From Macrolepiota albuminosa (Eukaryota > Basidiomycota > Agaricomycetes > Agaricales > Agaricaceae): a stretch of DNA of 64,000 nt. Below the pieces are notes generated by a model, which searched no databases, was not told where the DNA came from, and was given only the letters and a program-made list of their open reading frames with translations. The stretch's first letter is position 1, and every line of letters begins with the position of its first letter. The translations under genes and the position numbers were made by a program. Shown here one piece after another: positions 1 to 12,152 of the stretch. The DNA is taken from assembly GCA_027475525.1 (NCBI GenBank), contig JAMWFC010000009.1, positions 1,922,001 to 1,986,000 on the forward strand, in the 5' to 3' direction.

Positions 1-505
1 ATGACTGAAAAGGGAAAGGGAAAAGAAGCATGGAATGCAAGGAAGTGCTAAAAGGGGAAAGAGGGATCTATGAATAGGATTGTGCTAAATGGAGCTGAAG
101 CAAATGGGGAAGTGGCAATCAGAAACATCTGGAGGAATGGTGGAACTGGTGGCACCAAAGCAGGCCTTCCAAAAGGGAAATTGGACTATCAAATATGTTC
201 TGGAGGCTGAGGAGTTTACAACAAAGAGTCATGTGTAGATAGTGGTCTGTGCACCAGAAAAACAGTATAAATAGCCCAAGTTTAGTAGAGAATAGACAGG
301 CAATTAATAGGTGAAGGCTCAGTGATTTCCAGGGAGTGAATTGCTTAGGCTGGAGTTTGTTGAGAACCCTCTGCTTTCTGGAAGATTATTGAAAGCCTTC
401 AACATTATAACATCTCAATTCCATCATCAAGTCAGTGTGCATTGGAAGTGACATTCTACACTATCAAGCCTCAGAACTATCAGTACTACTTGCAACCAAG
501 TACTA
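1..505 (+). repeat. LTR-like repeat X1 (3' part of an LTR)
   Basis: No coding frame is seen here. A TATA-like stretch lies near 264-272. The segment from about 265 to 505 matches, in inverted orientation and with divergence, the sequence at 16150-16400. Both end in the same stretch reading TACTACTTGCAACCAAGTAC followed by TACA. The junction with the gypsy D coding ruin falls right after this end, which is how an LTR inserted into D would look. The 5' end is outside the window or unrecognisable. LTR identity is inferred from the repeated, sharply ended structure; TSDs were not found. Confidence 0.5.
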
Positions 506-3500
506 CAATGTGCATGGCTCAGCCTCCAGGACCCTATAGGGCCTGATGAACTTTGGGCACAGTTTACTGGCCCTCCCCTTTAGGAAGTTTAGGTTCTCCA
601 TCAACAAGTACACCAACAAGCCCTGTGTCAACTCAGGGTCTGCCCTTTGTCACTCTTTGGCATGTTGTGTCTGGAAGACTTGTGCCACAATAATAGCATT
701 GTGTGCATTCGCAAGATTTTCCAATGCTGGCTGTGCAAAGTGTTTTATGCCTTTGTGCACCACCTCAACTCCTCTGAGCTCTCAGATCATAGAGGGCATG
801 TACTTTTTGCTCACTTCAAATGGTGCATATCCAGTAGTCTCCAAGACACTGGCATTAATTACAAACTCAATCAGTGAAATCTTGTCCATCCAATCTTGTT
901 GGTCAGGCCTGACTACTATCTGGAATATCTGAGCCACACTACAATTGGCTCGCTCAGTCTGTCCATCTGTCTGAGGATGGAACAATGTCAACATCAATAA
1001 CTTTGCTTCAAGCAACTTGTGCAACTCACGCCACTATAGAGACATGAATTTTGAATCCCTGTTGCTCATAATTGAGCTTGGGAGACCATGAAGCCTCACA
1101 ATATTCTTGAGGTAAATCCATGAAAGCTCAGAAGCTTTCATTGTTGTATGCACTGGAATCAAATGTACCATGCTCATCATATAGCAGATTACTACCCAAA
1201 GGTAATTAAACTCTTTGGCCTTGGGAAACGGTAACACAAAGTCTATCCCAATAGAATCCCAAGGCTTAACCAGGATAGGCAGGGAGTGCAACTTCCCTGT
1301 GGGCTTCTGATTACTAGTCTTTGCCCTCTGATATGCAATGCACATCTGGCAAAACTTTGTAACTTCCATATACATCTGAGGCCACCAGTACCACTGCCTC
1401 AGGTACTCCAGTGTCTTGCTGGCTCTGAAATGGCCCACCACCTTATGAGCCTGCATGAGTATGGTAGTGATGAGGCTTTGATCCCACAGCAGGCAGATTA
1501 CATCATAGTTGCAGATGTTTCACATCCACAACAGTTCCTCAGCATCTGCCTTGAAGCGTGAATGGTTATCTGGGTGCTCCAACACCAATACAATGGGTCC
1601 TTCAGGTACAACTATTCAACTGTGGCTCCAAAGTTGTTGGTAACTACTGGCAGAGGTGCAGTGGTGCCTCCATGCACATTCAACATATCAGCAAGAGTCA
1701 TTTCCTGATACCTTTGCCCTGATGGCTCCTGATTTGAGTCTTCTGGCTGTGGACTTGGACTCCAATGAGCCAGCCTCCACATCCCATGCTTTGCACCTTT
1801 CCATTATAGGTTGAATGGGCCGCCATATGAATGGTGCTCCATTCTACGTAATAGACATTAACAGCCCTGTGTACGTGGTAATGTCAGGCAAGCAGTTGCC
1901 TATATAGTTCACCAAGCCCACAAATCTCTAAACGTCATTGTATGTTTGGGGCACTCTCCACTCATGTATACAATCTACCTTGTCCTTGTTAGGGTGAATA
2001 CCCTGACTATCAATTTTGTGTCTGAGGCAATCAATTGCCTTAGAGTAGAGTTCACATTTCTTCCATTTGAGGTACAGTAAGTTCAACCTCAAGCATTCAA
2101 AAATTACTCAAAGATGCTGCTCATGGTCCTCAATGGTGTCAGAGAAGACGAATATATTGTCTAGATAGGTATGTATGAACTGTCCAATTACATCTTGAAA
2201 AATGGATGTCATCAACCTCTGGAATATAGCCGGAGCATTGCAGTCTCCAATTTGCATGATATTGCTGACATATGTTCCCATAATCAACAAAAACACCATT
2301 TTATAAATATCATCTTCTCAGATCTGTACTTGTTTATACACATCTGTCAAGTCAATCTTTGACCTAAACTTGGCATGTGCAACATCCTCCCAGATTACTT
2401 CCTAATCTGGCAAGGGAGTTACATCTTTCACTATATTGTCATTGCATTGTTGAGCATCCAATGCTGTTCTCAATGTCCTATCTTTCTTGGAAATACACAA
2501 TAAGGGCGCTGCCTGGGAGGTTAGTCTAGCCTCCCACCACCGAGCCTTCAAGTACTATTAGTCTTGTCTTGCAGCTGCTGCTGCAATGCTATCAGGCATC
2601 TGGGAAGGTGGTAGCAATACACCTTATTCTCATTAATAAGATTGATTTCATGATTTACTTCTCACCAAGGAGGCAGTTCCTCCTTAATACCATTTAGAAT
2701 GTCTACAAATTCCTCCTGCCACTGCTGTCTCAAATAAGGAATGTCTTCTAGTGTCAGCCTCTCAGCCTTACTTTTTCCTTTATCTTGCATTGGTTTTTGA
2801 GAGGGCACTGTTGCTTCCTCTTTTGACCTCAGCCATCCATATTTCTCTCTGAGGGCCACAATCCTCAGTTCACTTTCATCTGGCATGTGCAGCCAAGCAG
2901 GAGGCAGCTTCTTCTGCCTCCTTACTACAACTGATACTCCATCAATGAGTATCTTGCTTGGCTGAGATACTTCATCATCAGTTGCCTGTCGACAGTGTTC
3001 CCCTTTCACATTTCAGCATAATCCCTTCCACGCATATATAAACAACACCAATTTGTTTCATTCTGGTGGCATTTGGGGATCAAACACCCATTCAAAAGTC
3101 AGATGTGGTACAGGTCAATCTCAGATCGATCTCTCCATCAGCAACAATGACAATGTCTCCACCCTTTCCCCTTTATCTATAACAAGGTCCTCGACCTTGA
3201 TTTTTGATGATGTTGGTTGGCATTTGACTACCTTCTGAGGTTCACTGTCCTCAGCCCTCCTGCCTTCAGCAGCCACTCTACCCTGTACTTTGAGTGTCTT
3301 AGTCTTAGCCACTCTACCCTATACTTTGAGTATCTTAGTCTTTTCAAGCTTCTTCCCCCTTTTCAGAGTATGCTCATACTCTTCAACCTCCTGTTTCAGC
3401 ACTATCAGTGCAGGGCTATTGCTCGGCAAGCTTGCCCAAGCTTGCCCCAGCTCAACTTCCTCCTCCACAGTGGAAAATCTTTTCCCACCATCTAGTTATT

Positions 3501-3743
3501 TCTGCCATATTAGTGGCTCCTGCTTGATGGCTCTGTGGCAATAGATCCTCCCATCTCCATTATTCAGAGCTACCCACACTGCTGGGATGGTCTCACCATC
3601 CACTACAATCTGATTATTCTGAAAATCCACAATAATATTGTGTCTATGCATGTATGGTGTTCTGACAATCAAGTCATAGTGGTCAAAATTTACTATATCA
3701 AAATATTCTTAGTCTTTGCACAGGCTATAGCCACCTGTGTTTC
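506..3743 (-). pseudogene. Ty3/gypsy element D, degenerate pol (protease to integrase)
   Basis: Reading leftwards on the minus strand, the remains run protease end (about 3740-3590), PR-RT linker (3009-2662), RT palm (2299-2108), integrase zinc finger plus core (1456-1034) and integrase end (1024-510). The integrase shows the WYWWPQM and IGIDF motifs, and HPQTDGQTERAN carrying the catalytic Glu. The RT active site reads YLDN instead of YLDD at 2156-2161. The protein resembles chromovirus A at every segment, so D is an older relative. Stops and frameshifts occur throughout, no gag or chromodomain is recognisable, and both ends are cut by other repeats (X1 and LTR A). It cannot encode a working polyprotein. 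Confidence 0.85.
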
Positions 3744-4708
3744 TGTCATGACCCCCCCCTTCCGGGTCCACCCTGGACCACCCCCAGAACCCCATCCGGG
3801 ACCCTCTCTCTGACCCCACAAATGCACCCCGCCATCATGACTACCGACACTGCCATCACACGCATCAAAGGCTGCTATTACCCAGCACCTCGGCAACCTG
3901 CATCACGGACCCTGGAATCAACTGCCATCAAACCATGACCAACGATCAGATCACGCTACCCACTTCTGGGCCATCATGCATCACGCATCATGACTCTCTC
4001 CATGCCAATTGATCGCGCATTCCACATGCACGATCCTGGTATACAGTCTCCCTCCCGCTACTCAATGCCTCCTGGAACTTATCCCAGACACCCCGGAACC
4101 CTGGAGACCTGGACCCAGCCCCGTAGTACTTATAGTGTAGCTCCCCATTGTATTCACCAGTCTTGATATTAACTTGAATTGTTGTGTGCCCTTTGCTTGA
4201 CTGGTATGCACTGACTGGCACACTTTGACTGGCACGCTTGAATAACCGTGTGCTCTGAGTTTGGTATGCACTTCACGACTTACACTTTATTAACCCGGTC
4301 TCGTCTTAGAACCCCCAGTTCTCGACTCTACCCCCACCCAGCTCTCAGCCTCTAACCCTAAAACCCCCGGATCAAGTCCGCATCTTGAACCCCAGAGTCC
4401 TAGCCCCAGAGTTCCAGACACCTGAGTATCCGTAGATCAAGTCCGCCTTGTAAGGGCATTGCTTTCCCAGAAAGCCCCTGACTGTAGCGTAGTCCGCTAT
4501 GTGGTGTTGGCCACATAGCTTTACTTACTGTAGTCGATATTATATTATTATTATAATATAATATTATTATTTACTATACTATAACTAGTTACATGTGCTG
4601 CTTACTAAGCAGCTTATTTTGTTGTAAGCTACATTGTCAATAGACCGGTCTGGTCTGATTCAGTGTTGTGTGCACACTAAGCTCTCTCAAATTCATAACT
4701 TCGTTACA
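3744..4708 (+). repeat. 5' LTR of chromovirus A1
   Basis: This 965-base block starts TGTCATGACC, right where element D stops, and ends TTACA, giving TGT/ACA ends typical of LTRs. It is followed by the leader TTTTTTTGAATC, and the same TTACA plus TTTTTTTGAATC junction occurs at 56808-56824 before the second A copy. The first part is C-rich with repeated CATCA words; the last part is AT-rich (4540-4600). No matching 3' LTR was found, so the limits rest on the end motifs and the flanking elements. Confidence 0.65.
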
Positions 4709-5196
4709 TTTTTTTGAATCCGCCAGCTAGGATCTATTGCCTAGCATTTGACGGCAGTCGCTGAGTTCGTTGACAGAACTCTATCAGCTTCTTGAGCTTT
4801 CTGCACAGCCACACTATGCAAATCTCAAACAGGGAATCAATGAGTAATCCCATACCTGCAGTTGCCACTGACGGCGGGCGGAATGCCCACGACCTACAGG
4901 GAGACTCAGCAGACACCCAGGACATGTCAGCGTCCAATGCGGGTCAGTCAAGACCCAAGGCTCGAGACTGAGGTCAGAGCACTGACCTGTCCAGGAATGA
5001 AAGCAAGGCCTGGAGAGCTGAGAGCTCACAACAGGACGGTCAGCAATGGCTCCAGGACAGGATGCCAGGAGGATTAACTCCCCCAGTTATGCAGCTGCCA
5101 GGAGGACTGTGACGGTCTAGCCGACTAGCCTCAAAAGGGCCTCCTGAGGAAGGCTGACAGTCAACAGGCACCTATGGCGTCTCAGGAGACACTGAG
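4709..5196 (+). other. leader of chromovirus A1
   Basis: The stretch between the 5' LTR and gag has no frame that matches the gag of copy A2, and the short frames on both strands look like composition shadows. The first bases (TTTTTTTGAATC) are shared with A2 and may include the primer-binding site, but I cannot name the tRNA. Confidence 0.4.
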
Positions 5197-7314
5197 TTGT
5201 CAGTACAGACTGGGGGAGCTATCCCTCTGAGCTGGAGCAGTGGGGCCAGGCGGGCCGCAGTGGGCTCAATGCCCTCCAAGATAGCGGAAGCCCGCATAGA
5301 AGAGGTACCAGAGGAGGCTGCAAGTCCTGAAGCAGCCCGCACGGAAAACCAATTTCTGCACACACCAGCAGTGCAGGAAGTCCCAGAGGTTGCAGAGCTT
5401 CTGGAGGAGGTGATTGAGTTGTCAAGCGATGACGATGCCGGAGCAGAGGAGCAGCAGTTGAAAACCACGTACACCATGCGCTTGTGGGTGTTCTGAGATT
5501 TACACCCAGAGGTGATGAAATACACCACCCAAGCGCGACTTGAGCGCTACGCTTCAGCGCATATAGTAGCACTTAGGCGACAAGGGCATGAAGTGCCCAA
5601 TGTATTCAGTACAAAATATACTGATTTGATAGTGAGAGTGCTCACTATGGAACTGCAAATATATTTGCAGTGGAAGGCCACAAGGCAATCGGGGGTCTCG
5701 ACCCCCTGGAGCCACACTTCCAAGGAATGCTCAGCACGTCACAATCAAGACGTTGGAATCAAGCTAGTGGAGGCACTAGCACGGGCGCAGGAAGTGCCCG
5801 AAGTAAAACCAGTGAGTACTTTCTATACTCCAGCAGGACAAGGGTGGTGTGAGGAGCCCCCACACATGCATAACCGAGACCTTAGGACAGATATGTCAGG
5901 CCCGGATGGATGCAATAGTACCATGCTCAAGGTGGAAAGCGAGGCGTCTGTGATGCTGTGCATGACCATGGCAGAAACATTGAGCAACAGAGTAGCATAT
6001 CAATGTATGCACAATGGCGACCTCCGGACTAAGGGACAGTCCCTTATTGACAATCAGGGCATCGTATTTGAGGGCACTAAGCCCATTGATGAGATGCATC
6101 GTCGATTCATAATGCAGGGCCATGAGAATCAAGCTTCCCCAGACCCAGGGCAGCACAATGATCATGATCGAGGAGACTTCCTCAATTGAGATGGCGCCAC
6201 GAGACGTGATGCCCCTGGAAATGGTCAGGATGATGGCCCTAGGTTGACTCCTCAAGACAAGGGCAATTATGCCCACAGTCGAGGAGGCTTGGGACGTCCG
6301 CAGCAGGGTGGACGAGGGAAGTCACTTCCCCAAGCCGCTGATTTAGCGACTAGATCCCCAGGCCAGTGGGAGGCCATTTGAATGCATTGTGAAGCCATGC
6401 ACAATTGCCTGCATCAAGTAGTCGATGATGCCCTGGGGGTAACCTTATGGTTACCAGATGGAGTGAAGCTGCATAAAGCAGATAGTAGGCATATTCACGC
6501 CTACACAGGTGCATCCAAGTTCAGCGACTTGGAGGATTGGGCGATGGATGTATGCACCCACCTCGCTATGTGCTTGTATGGAGGTGACCGTATGGAACAA
6601 GAACAAATCTTCGACGAGCAGTATTGCACATCAACCGGGTCCAGTATGAGTGGACGTTCAAAGGAGTCCTGACAGGACTGTACGATCGATTTGTGCACCC
6701 CTCCACACTACAGGATGCAAGGCGGGACTTCCAGTCTGCCAAGTACACTGAGAAGTTGGGAGTACAAGGGTTCTACAATACCCTTAATGACCATGCCCAG
6801 AATATGGCAGTATACCTGGATGAGTATACAATGCTCGAAACATTCTTGGATGGCATTCCAGCAGATATGCGCTGCTATCTGATACGTGAGGACGGACTGT
6901 TCCCAGAGGTCAACAATGTGGAGGAGTTTGTGGTGTACGCCATCAGGTATGAGCAGTCCCTTAAGACTGCTAACCACTACGAGCATCGGAGTGGCCACAA
7001 AGGGGGAAGCAGGCAACTACTGCCTGCTGGGGCACCCTCATGGGGTCAGCATGTGGGGACCTTCTTGGCCAAGAAGGCCAATGTGGATCGTGACTGCAAC
7101 ACGCAGTATGTGGTACACAGAACCCCTGCTGCAAACCAAGGGCAAAGCCGCCCATGCCCAGAGCAGGCGCCAGACAGAGAACACCCTAAACCAAGGCCAG
7201 AGTTCAAGCTGGCCAACCCACCAGGTCAGACGGGGACTTGCTTTGTGTGCAGCCAGCCAGGCCACTACGCTACCAATTGCCCTGCAAAGCCGGGAGCCCC
7301 AAGGAAGGGGTATA
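5197..7314 (+). pseudogene. gag of chromovirus A1, 5' part
   Basis: One reading frame runs from about 5197 to 6640 with in-frame TGA stops at 5494, 6187 and 6379. It then shifts frame near 6640, where a short deletion relative to A2 removes part of the capsid-like region, and continues in another frame to the Tc1 insertion. The capsid-like part ends in a well conserved block containing FLDGIPADMR. A CCHC zinc knuckle (CFVCSQPGHYATNCPA) lies at about 7232-7280. The protein would package element RNA. The Tc1/mariner insertion at 7315 falls just after the knuckle; gag continues at 9077. Confidence 0.8.
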
Positions 7315-7540
7315 CAGTGGCTCAAAAAACTGTCCCAATGTTTCATACTTTTTGAAAGATGACATTGGCATGAAGGATGGGAAGTATGTAAAATCCTGAT
7401 TAAATCATGTAAAATACTATGGCATCGTAGCTACAAAATGAATCTAAGTTTATGTAATCGAGATCAAGACTGATGGAGCAATAGCCATTTTAAAATATTC
7501 ACTCATTGGGACAGTTTTTTGAGCATCTCTAATTTTTCAG
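7315..7540 (+). repeat. left terminal inverted repeat of the Tc1/mariner element
   Basis: This arm matches the reverse complement of 8853-9074. Its outer 20 bases of core (7321-7340, CTCAAAAAACTGTCCCAATG) recur inverted at its inner edge (7504-7523), so each arm is itself bounded by inverted copies of the same 20-mer. Confidence 0.9.
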
Positions 7541-7643
7541 GTTTATCCCTATTTTACTCAGAAATAAAGAGTAGGTTGCATGTGGGAATATAAACAAAGT
7601 CATGTGACCATGTTTAGATATATTTGGGAGTAGTTCAAGCTGG

Positions 7644-8769
7644 TTGAACCACATCTTGACCTTCAACCACTATCATGAAACCTATTCCTTCTGCACAACA
7701 CTCTACTGTTGCTTCTCTTCTTGCTTAAGGGTATTCTCTGGTCAGATTGGGGCTCAAACTGGTTTAGGGAAGTCTACTACTGGGAGGATTGGTAGAGAGT
7801 TGGAGATGGACAAGGAAAACCATCCTGGAGGCCGTCCTGCTAAGCTTACTCCATGTGATAAACAGGCTATTATTCGACAAATCTCAACTGGAAGACTTGA
7901 TACAGCTGTCCAGGCCACTAATTTTATCAACAACATCATTTTCAACCCTGTCTCTTCCAAGACTGTCTGGAATGTGTTGAAGGAGGAGGGGTATTGGTCT
8001 GCTACCAAGAGAAAAGTTCCTATGCTCAAAGCTAAACATTGACAACTACAGCTTAAATGGGCTCAGAAGCATCAGAACTGGACTATAGAGGACTGGAAAA
8101 GGGTGTTGTGGACAGATGAGACAAAGATTAACAGGATTGGGTCAGATGGGAAGCAGTATGTGTGGAAGCTACAAGAAGAAGACATTTCAGACTGAACAAC
8201 TACACCTACTGTGAAGCATGGAGGAGGGAATAATCTCATGGTATGGGGCTGTATGAGTTGGAATGAGGTAGAAAAGCTTGTAGAGGTGGTGGGGATCATG
8301 AATGCAGAGCAGTGCTCTGAAATTTTAGATGATGGAGCAAAGGAGAATTTTGAGAAGTTGGAGATGGAGGAGGGTGCCCACTACTTTCAACAGGACAATA
8401 ACTCCAAACACAACTCCAAGAGGGCTGACAAGTGGTTTGAGGACAGCAACTTTAATGTCCTTTGGTGGCCAGCCCAATCCCCTGATCTCAACCCTATTGA
8501 ACATCTCTAGGGTTTGAGGACAGCAACTTTAATGTCCTTTGGTGGCCAGCCCAATCCCCTGATCTCAACCCTATTGAACATCTCTAGAAGTACCTCAAAG
8601 AGCAACTTAGGCAGTATGAAACACCTCCTTATAGTGTGCATGAATTATGGGAGAGGGTTGCAAAGGAGTGGGATGAAATACCACCAGAGGTATGCCAAAG
8701 ACTAATAGAAAGCATGCCTAGAAGGATTCAAGCAGTTATCAAAGCAAATAGAGGACATACAAAGTACTA
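7644..8769 (+). pseudogene. Tc1/mariner transposase (DD34E), inactivated
   Basis: The frame shows the helix-turn-helix DNA-binding half (to about 8040), then the catalytic half. The DDE residues are in WTDETK (about 8113), FQQDNNSKH (about 8392) and SPDLNPIEHL (about 8485); 34 residues separate the second Asp from the Glu, as in Tc1-type DD34E enzymes. It is broken by TGA at 8041 (probably Arg CGA), TGA at 8194 (probably Arg CGA before TTTPTVKHGGG) and TAG at 8508 where family members have Trp. The 77-base tandem duplication at 8434-8587 shifts the frame; with one copy removed, the tail KYLKEQ to the final stop near 8767 follows in frame. The true start is uncertain. Confidence 0.9.
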
Positions 8770-8852
8770 GATACTAAAATTAGAGATGCTCAAAAAACTG
8801 TCCCAATGAGTGAATATTTTAAAATGGCTATTGCTCCATCAGTTTTGATCTT

Positions 8853-9074
8853 AAAATTAGAGATGCTCAAAAAACTGTCCCAATGAGTGAATATTTTAAA
8901 GTGGCTATTGCTCCATCAGTTTTGATCTTGATTACATAAACTTAGATTTATTTTGTAGCTACGATGCCATAGTATTTTACATGATTTAATTAGGATTTTA
9001 TGTACTTCCCATCCTTCATGCCAATGTCATCTTTCAAAAAGTATGAAACATTGGGACAGTTTTTTGAGCCACTG
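8853..9074 (-). repeat. right terminal inverted repeat of the Tc1/mariner element
   Basis: Reverse complement of the left arm. The inner part is present twice because of the 77-base tandem duplication starting at 8776 (one mismatch, A versus G at the TTTAAA[A/G]TGG site). Confidence 0.9.
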
Positions 9075-9076
9075 TA

Positions 9077-9870
9077 CACCCTGGGCCCATCCCCGAGCCG
9101 CACATACCGCAGCTGCGAGTAGGAGTGATGGAGACATGTCTGCCAAATCTGAGGCAGAGCACCCCACAAATGACCAAGAGCCCCCAGAGGAGGCATCGGA
9201 TGCCGAGCCTGAGAGTGTGGTTGTGGAGGGGGAGGAGTACGTCACAGTCAACGTATATGATGATGTCTACAACAACAAGTACTACAGTCACAACAGCGAC
9301 TCTGAGTGCTTAGCGGCGATGATGGATTGGCCGTCTGCAAACGATTCCAAAAAAAATAATGTGGTTCGGATGAAGAAGGTGACCCTTTGTCAAGCAGAGG
9401 GCACTTTGCAGCACCCTACACTGAAATGGGCAGACAAGGAGTGCCTGGTCTCGTATGTGGATGTAGATGGCCACAAGGCATGGACCTTATGGGACTCCAG
9501 GAGTACTACGTAGGGTATAATGCCCCAGTTCACCCATGTGTACAGAATATCCGTGCAGGAGTTGGATATGCCATTGGCATTGCAGCTGGGCACCATAGGA
9601 AGCCGTGCTATGGTGCAGTATGGGACAAATGTAACTGTCCAGACACCGGGCTCACATAGCTGGGAGTACATGGATGTAGCAAACTTTGATCGCTATGATA
9701 TGATACTGGGAACACCATTTATGCGGCGTAACAAAGTCATGCTAGACTTTGAGCACTGTCAGGTGCTAGTAAATGGGAAAGTAATCCCAGCCAAATGGGC
9801 TATCGCCAACAACACTGATAATCGCCTGCGACATCACCGCACTACAGAGAAGCGCAAGGACTCTCCTTGA
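9077..9870 (+). pseudogene. gag 3' end and aspartic protease of chromovirus A1
   Basis: Gag resumes after the Tc1 element with an acidic, Tyr/Asp-rich linker and runs into the retropepsin-like domain. The protease active site, expected as DSG, reads DSRST followed by a stop (about 9495-9515), so Gly has become Arg and the site is dead. A2 has DSEST at the same place. The downstream protease flap region has ANFDRYDMILGTPF (about 9680-9722), typical of chromovirus proteases. The frame is lost at the TAG near 9511 and restarts at 9520. Confidence 0.8.
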
Positions 9871-10257
9871 CTCAGTTGGCGCAAAGCACTGACGGTGGAG
9901 GAGGTGGATGAGGAATTACAGGCTATGCCTGGGCTGAGCTCAGACTACAATGTGGTGATGATGAGTGAGGAGGAATATCAAGCCTCCAAGATGAGAGACG
10001 AGCAAATACTTGCTCATGATGTTTGAGGCACAAAGCCTCCAGATAGATGGCAGCAAAAGGCAAAGAAGCCTGAGGACTCAGTGGATGTATGTCCGCCTAC
10101 GTCCTCCCAAGTCAAGTCAGATGACTTGAGGGACAGCAATTGAGAGGCGAAAGCCTTATACTGTGAGGACACATGGTCTTTATAGGAGCGACCAGCTCCC
10201 CTTTCTGAGTATGACTGGGCATACAATCCTCGCATGCCACAGGAATAGAACAAACTG

Positions 10258-12083
10258 GTGGCAGCCACATGTGCACGAAACATGCACCAGCAACAGATGA
10301 CCATCACACTAGCATATCGCCAACCAGCTTCGGACAAAGTGTCCATAGCGTACTCACTCATACGCAAAGGAACAAGCCTCATGGCTCATAAGGCAGCAGT
10401 AGTAAATCCACCGCTGAGACTGCATATACCTGATGACAGTGTTAATTGGGTGCTCCCAATTCGTGAGCAATATGCACTGCAGCTGCAGCCACCATCAGAA
10501 ACGGTGGAGGTACTTCCCCTGGTGCGTCCGAAGGGGAAACAGAAGGCAGCAAGCCTTCGTGAGGAAGAGATACCTCGATTGCATCAGCAATGGCAAGAGG
10601 AATTTGCTGATATGGTCAATGGGACCAAAGAGGAGCTCCCACCTTGGCGGGAAGTGAACCATGAGATTAATCTCATAGATGAGAGCAAGCGATACAAGTA
10701 TCACTTGCCACACTGCCCACACGCACTCCAGGAGCAATTATGTGATAAAACTAATTGCTATTTGAATGCTCAGTGGTGGTCACCATGCACCACTGCTCAG
10801 GCTGCACCATTACTGTGCATTCCAAAGAAGAACAGAACCCTTTGAACAGCTCTTGATGCATGTCAGTGCAATGACAATACTATAAAGGATGTAATGCCTT
10901 TACCAGATCAGGAGGTGATCTGGGAAGACGTGGCTTGGGCAAAGTATTGCTTGAAGATTGATCTTACTGACGCCTATGAGCAGGTGCGCATCTGCACTGA
11001 AGACGTACCCAAGACTGTATTTGCATCAATCATGGGCAAGTTCACCAGCAACATAATGCAGATAGGGGACTGTAATGCCCCTGCAACCTTTCAGAGGCTC
11101 ATGACCTCTATTTTTTGAGATGTAATAGGTTTATGCATGTCTACCTAGATGATATCTTCATCTACTCGGATTCCATGGAGGAGCATGAGCAGCACCTCAG
11201 AGTCATGTTCAAACGACTGCGCAAGTACAAGCTGTACTTGAAGTGGAAGAAGTGTGAGCTCTACGCTCAAAGTATAGACTGCCTAGGGCATGACATCAAT
11301 GAGCAGGGTATACACCCCAATCAGGACAAGCTCGATTGCATTTGGGAGTGGCACACGCCGTGCTTTGTTGGCCTTGTCAATTACATATCGAGCTTCTTGC
11401 CCAATGTCACTGCCTATACTGGGCCACTCATGGCCATGATGCTGAACGGGTCACTGTTCAATTGGAGGCCACTGCACCAGCAGTGCTTTGAGATGGTCAA
11501 GCGGATCTGTACAAAGACTCCAGGAATTCAACCAATCAACTCTAGACAGGACGAGCCGATATGGCTCATTTGCGACGCGTCTAAGACAGGCATCGGAGCC
11601 ATGTATGGTCAGGGGAGTAGCTGGCAGACTTGCCACCCAGCAGGGTTCATGTCGAAGAAGTTCACGACTGCCCATCAAAACTATGCTGTGCACGAGCTGG
11701 AGACTCTAGCTATACTCGAAGCCCTCCTCAAGTGGGAGGATAAGCTGATGGGGTACCCCATCCACATCATAACGGATTACAAGGCACTTGAGTTCTTCAA
11801 AACTCAAGTGAACTTGTTGCCATGGCAGCAACGTTGGATTGACTACATGTTGAGATACCAGTTTGACATCACCTATGTTAAAGGTAAACTCAACAAAGTG
11901 GCAGACTGTTTGTCTCGCTACTTTGAGAGTGATGTAGTTGGGGAGGCTCACAAGCCTCATGAGTATGTGCAGGCAGACTGCCACATAGATCCAGATGGAG
12001 AGGATCTACCTCTCCACCAATACCAGGAACTCAGGAAGCATGTCCTGGACGTACGCACGATGCATGACAATGAGCAGAGGTGA
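10258..12083 (+). pseudogene. reverse transcriptase and RNase H of chromovirus A1
   Basis: The domain runs from the PR-RT linker (ends near KEELPPWREVNHEI, about 10630) through RT to RNase H. The RT active site is intact, YLDDIFIYS, at about 11142-11168. RNase H shows Asp in LICDASKTG, Glu in HELETLAILEAL and Asp in IITDYKAL (about 11567-11790). TGA stops interrupt at 10843 and 11116, and the frame shifts near 11115. After RNase H a connector with many charged residues leads to integrase. The enzymes would copy element RNA into DNA in cytoplasmic particles. Confidence 0.88.
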
Positions 12084-12152
12084 AGTACTCGCCTCAGGGA
12101 GCAGCATGAAGAGCAGGACGTAGCCGCCCAGCTGCTTAAGGAGCATGAAGTC

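Larger units (their letters stand above)
7315..9074 (+). mobile_element. Tc1/mariner transposon, TA target duplication
   Basis: The element begins CAGTGGCTCAAAAAACTG and ends with its reverse complement, flanked by TA at 7313-7314 and 9075-9076, the standard Tc1/mariner target duplication. The terminal inverted repeats are long, about 225 bases (7315-7540 and 8853-9074). The right one is partly duplicated by a 77-base repeat at 8776-8929. Gag of A1 reads on directly on both sides, so the insertion is clean and younger than A1. Confidence 0.95.

Noticed and set aside
4862..5077. Short frames on both strands in the leader of A1
   Set aside because: No similarity to the A2 gag and no extension; likely chance frames.
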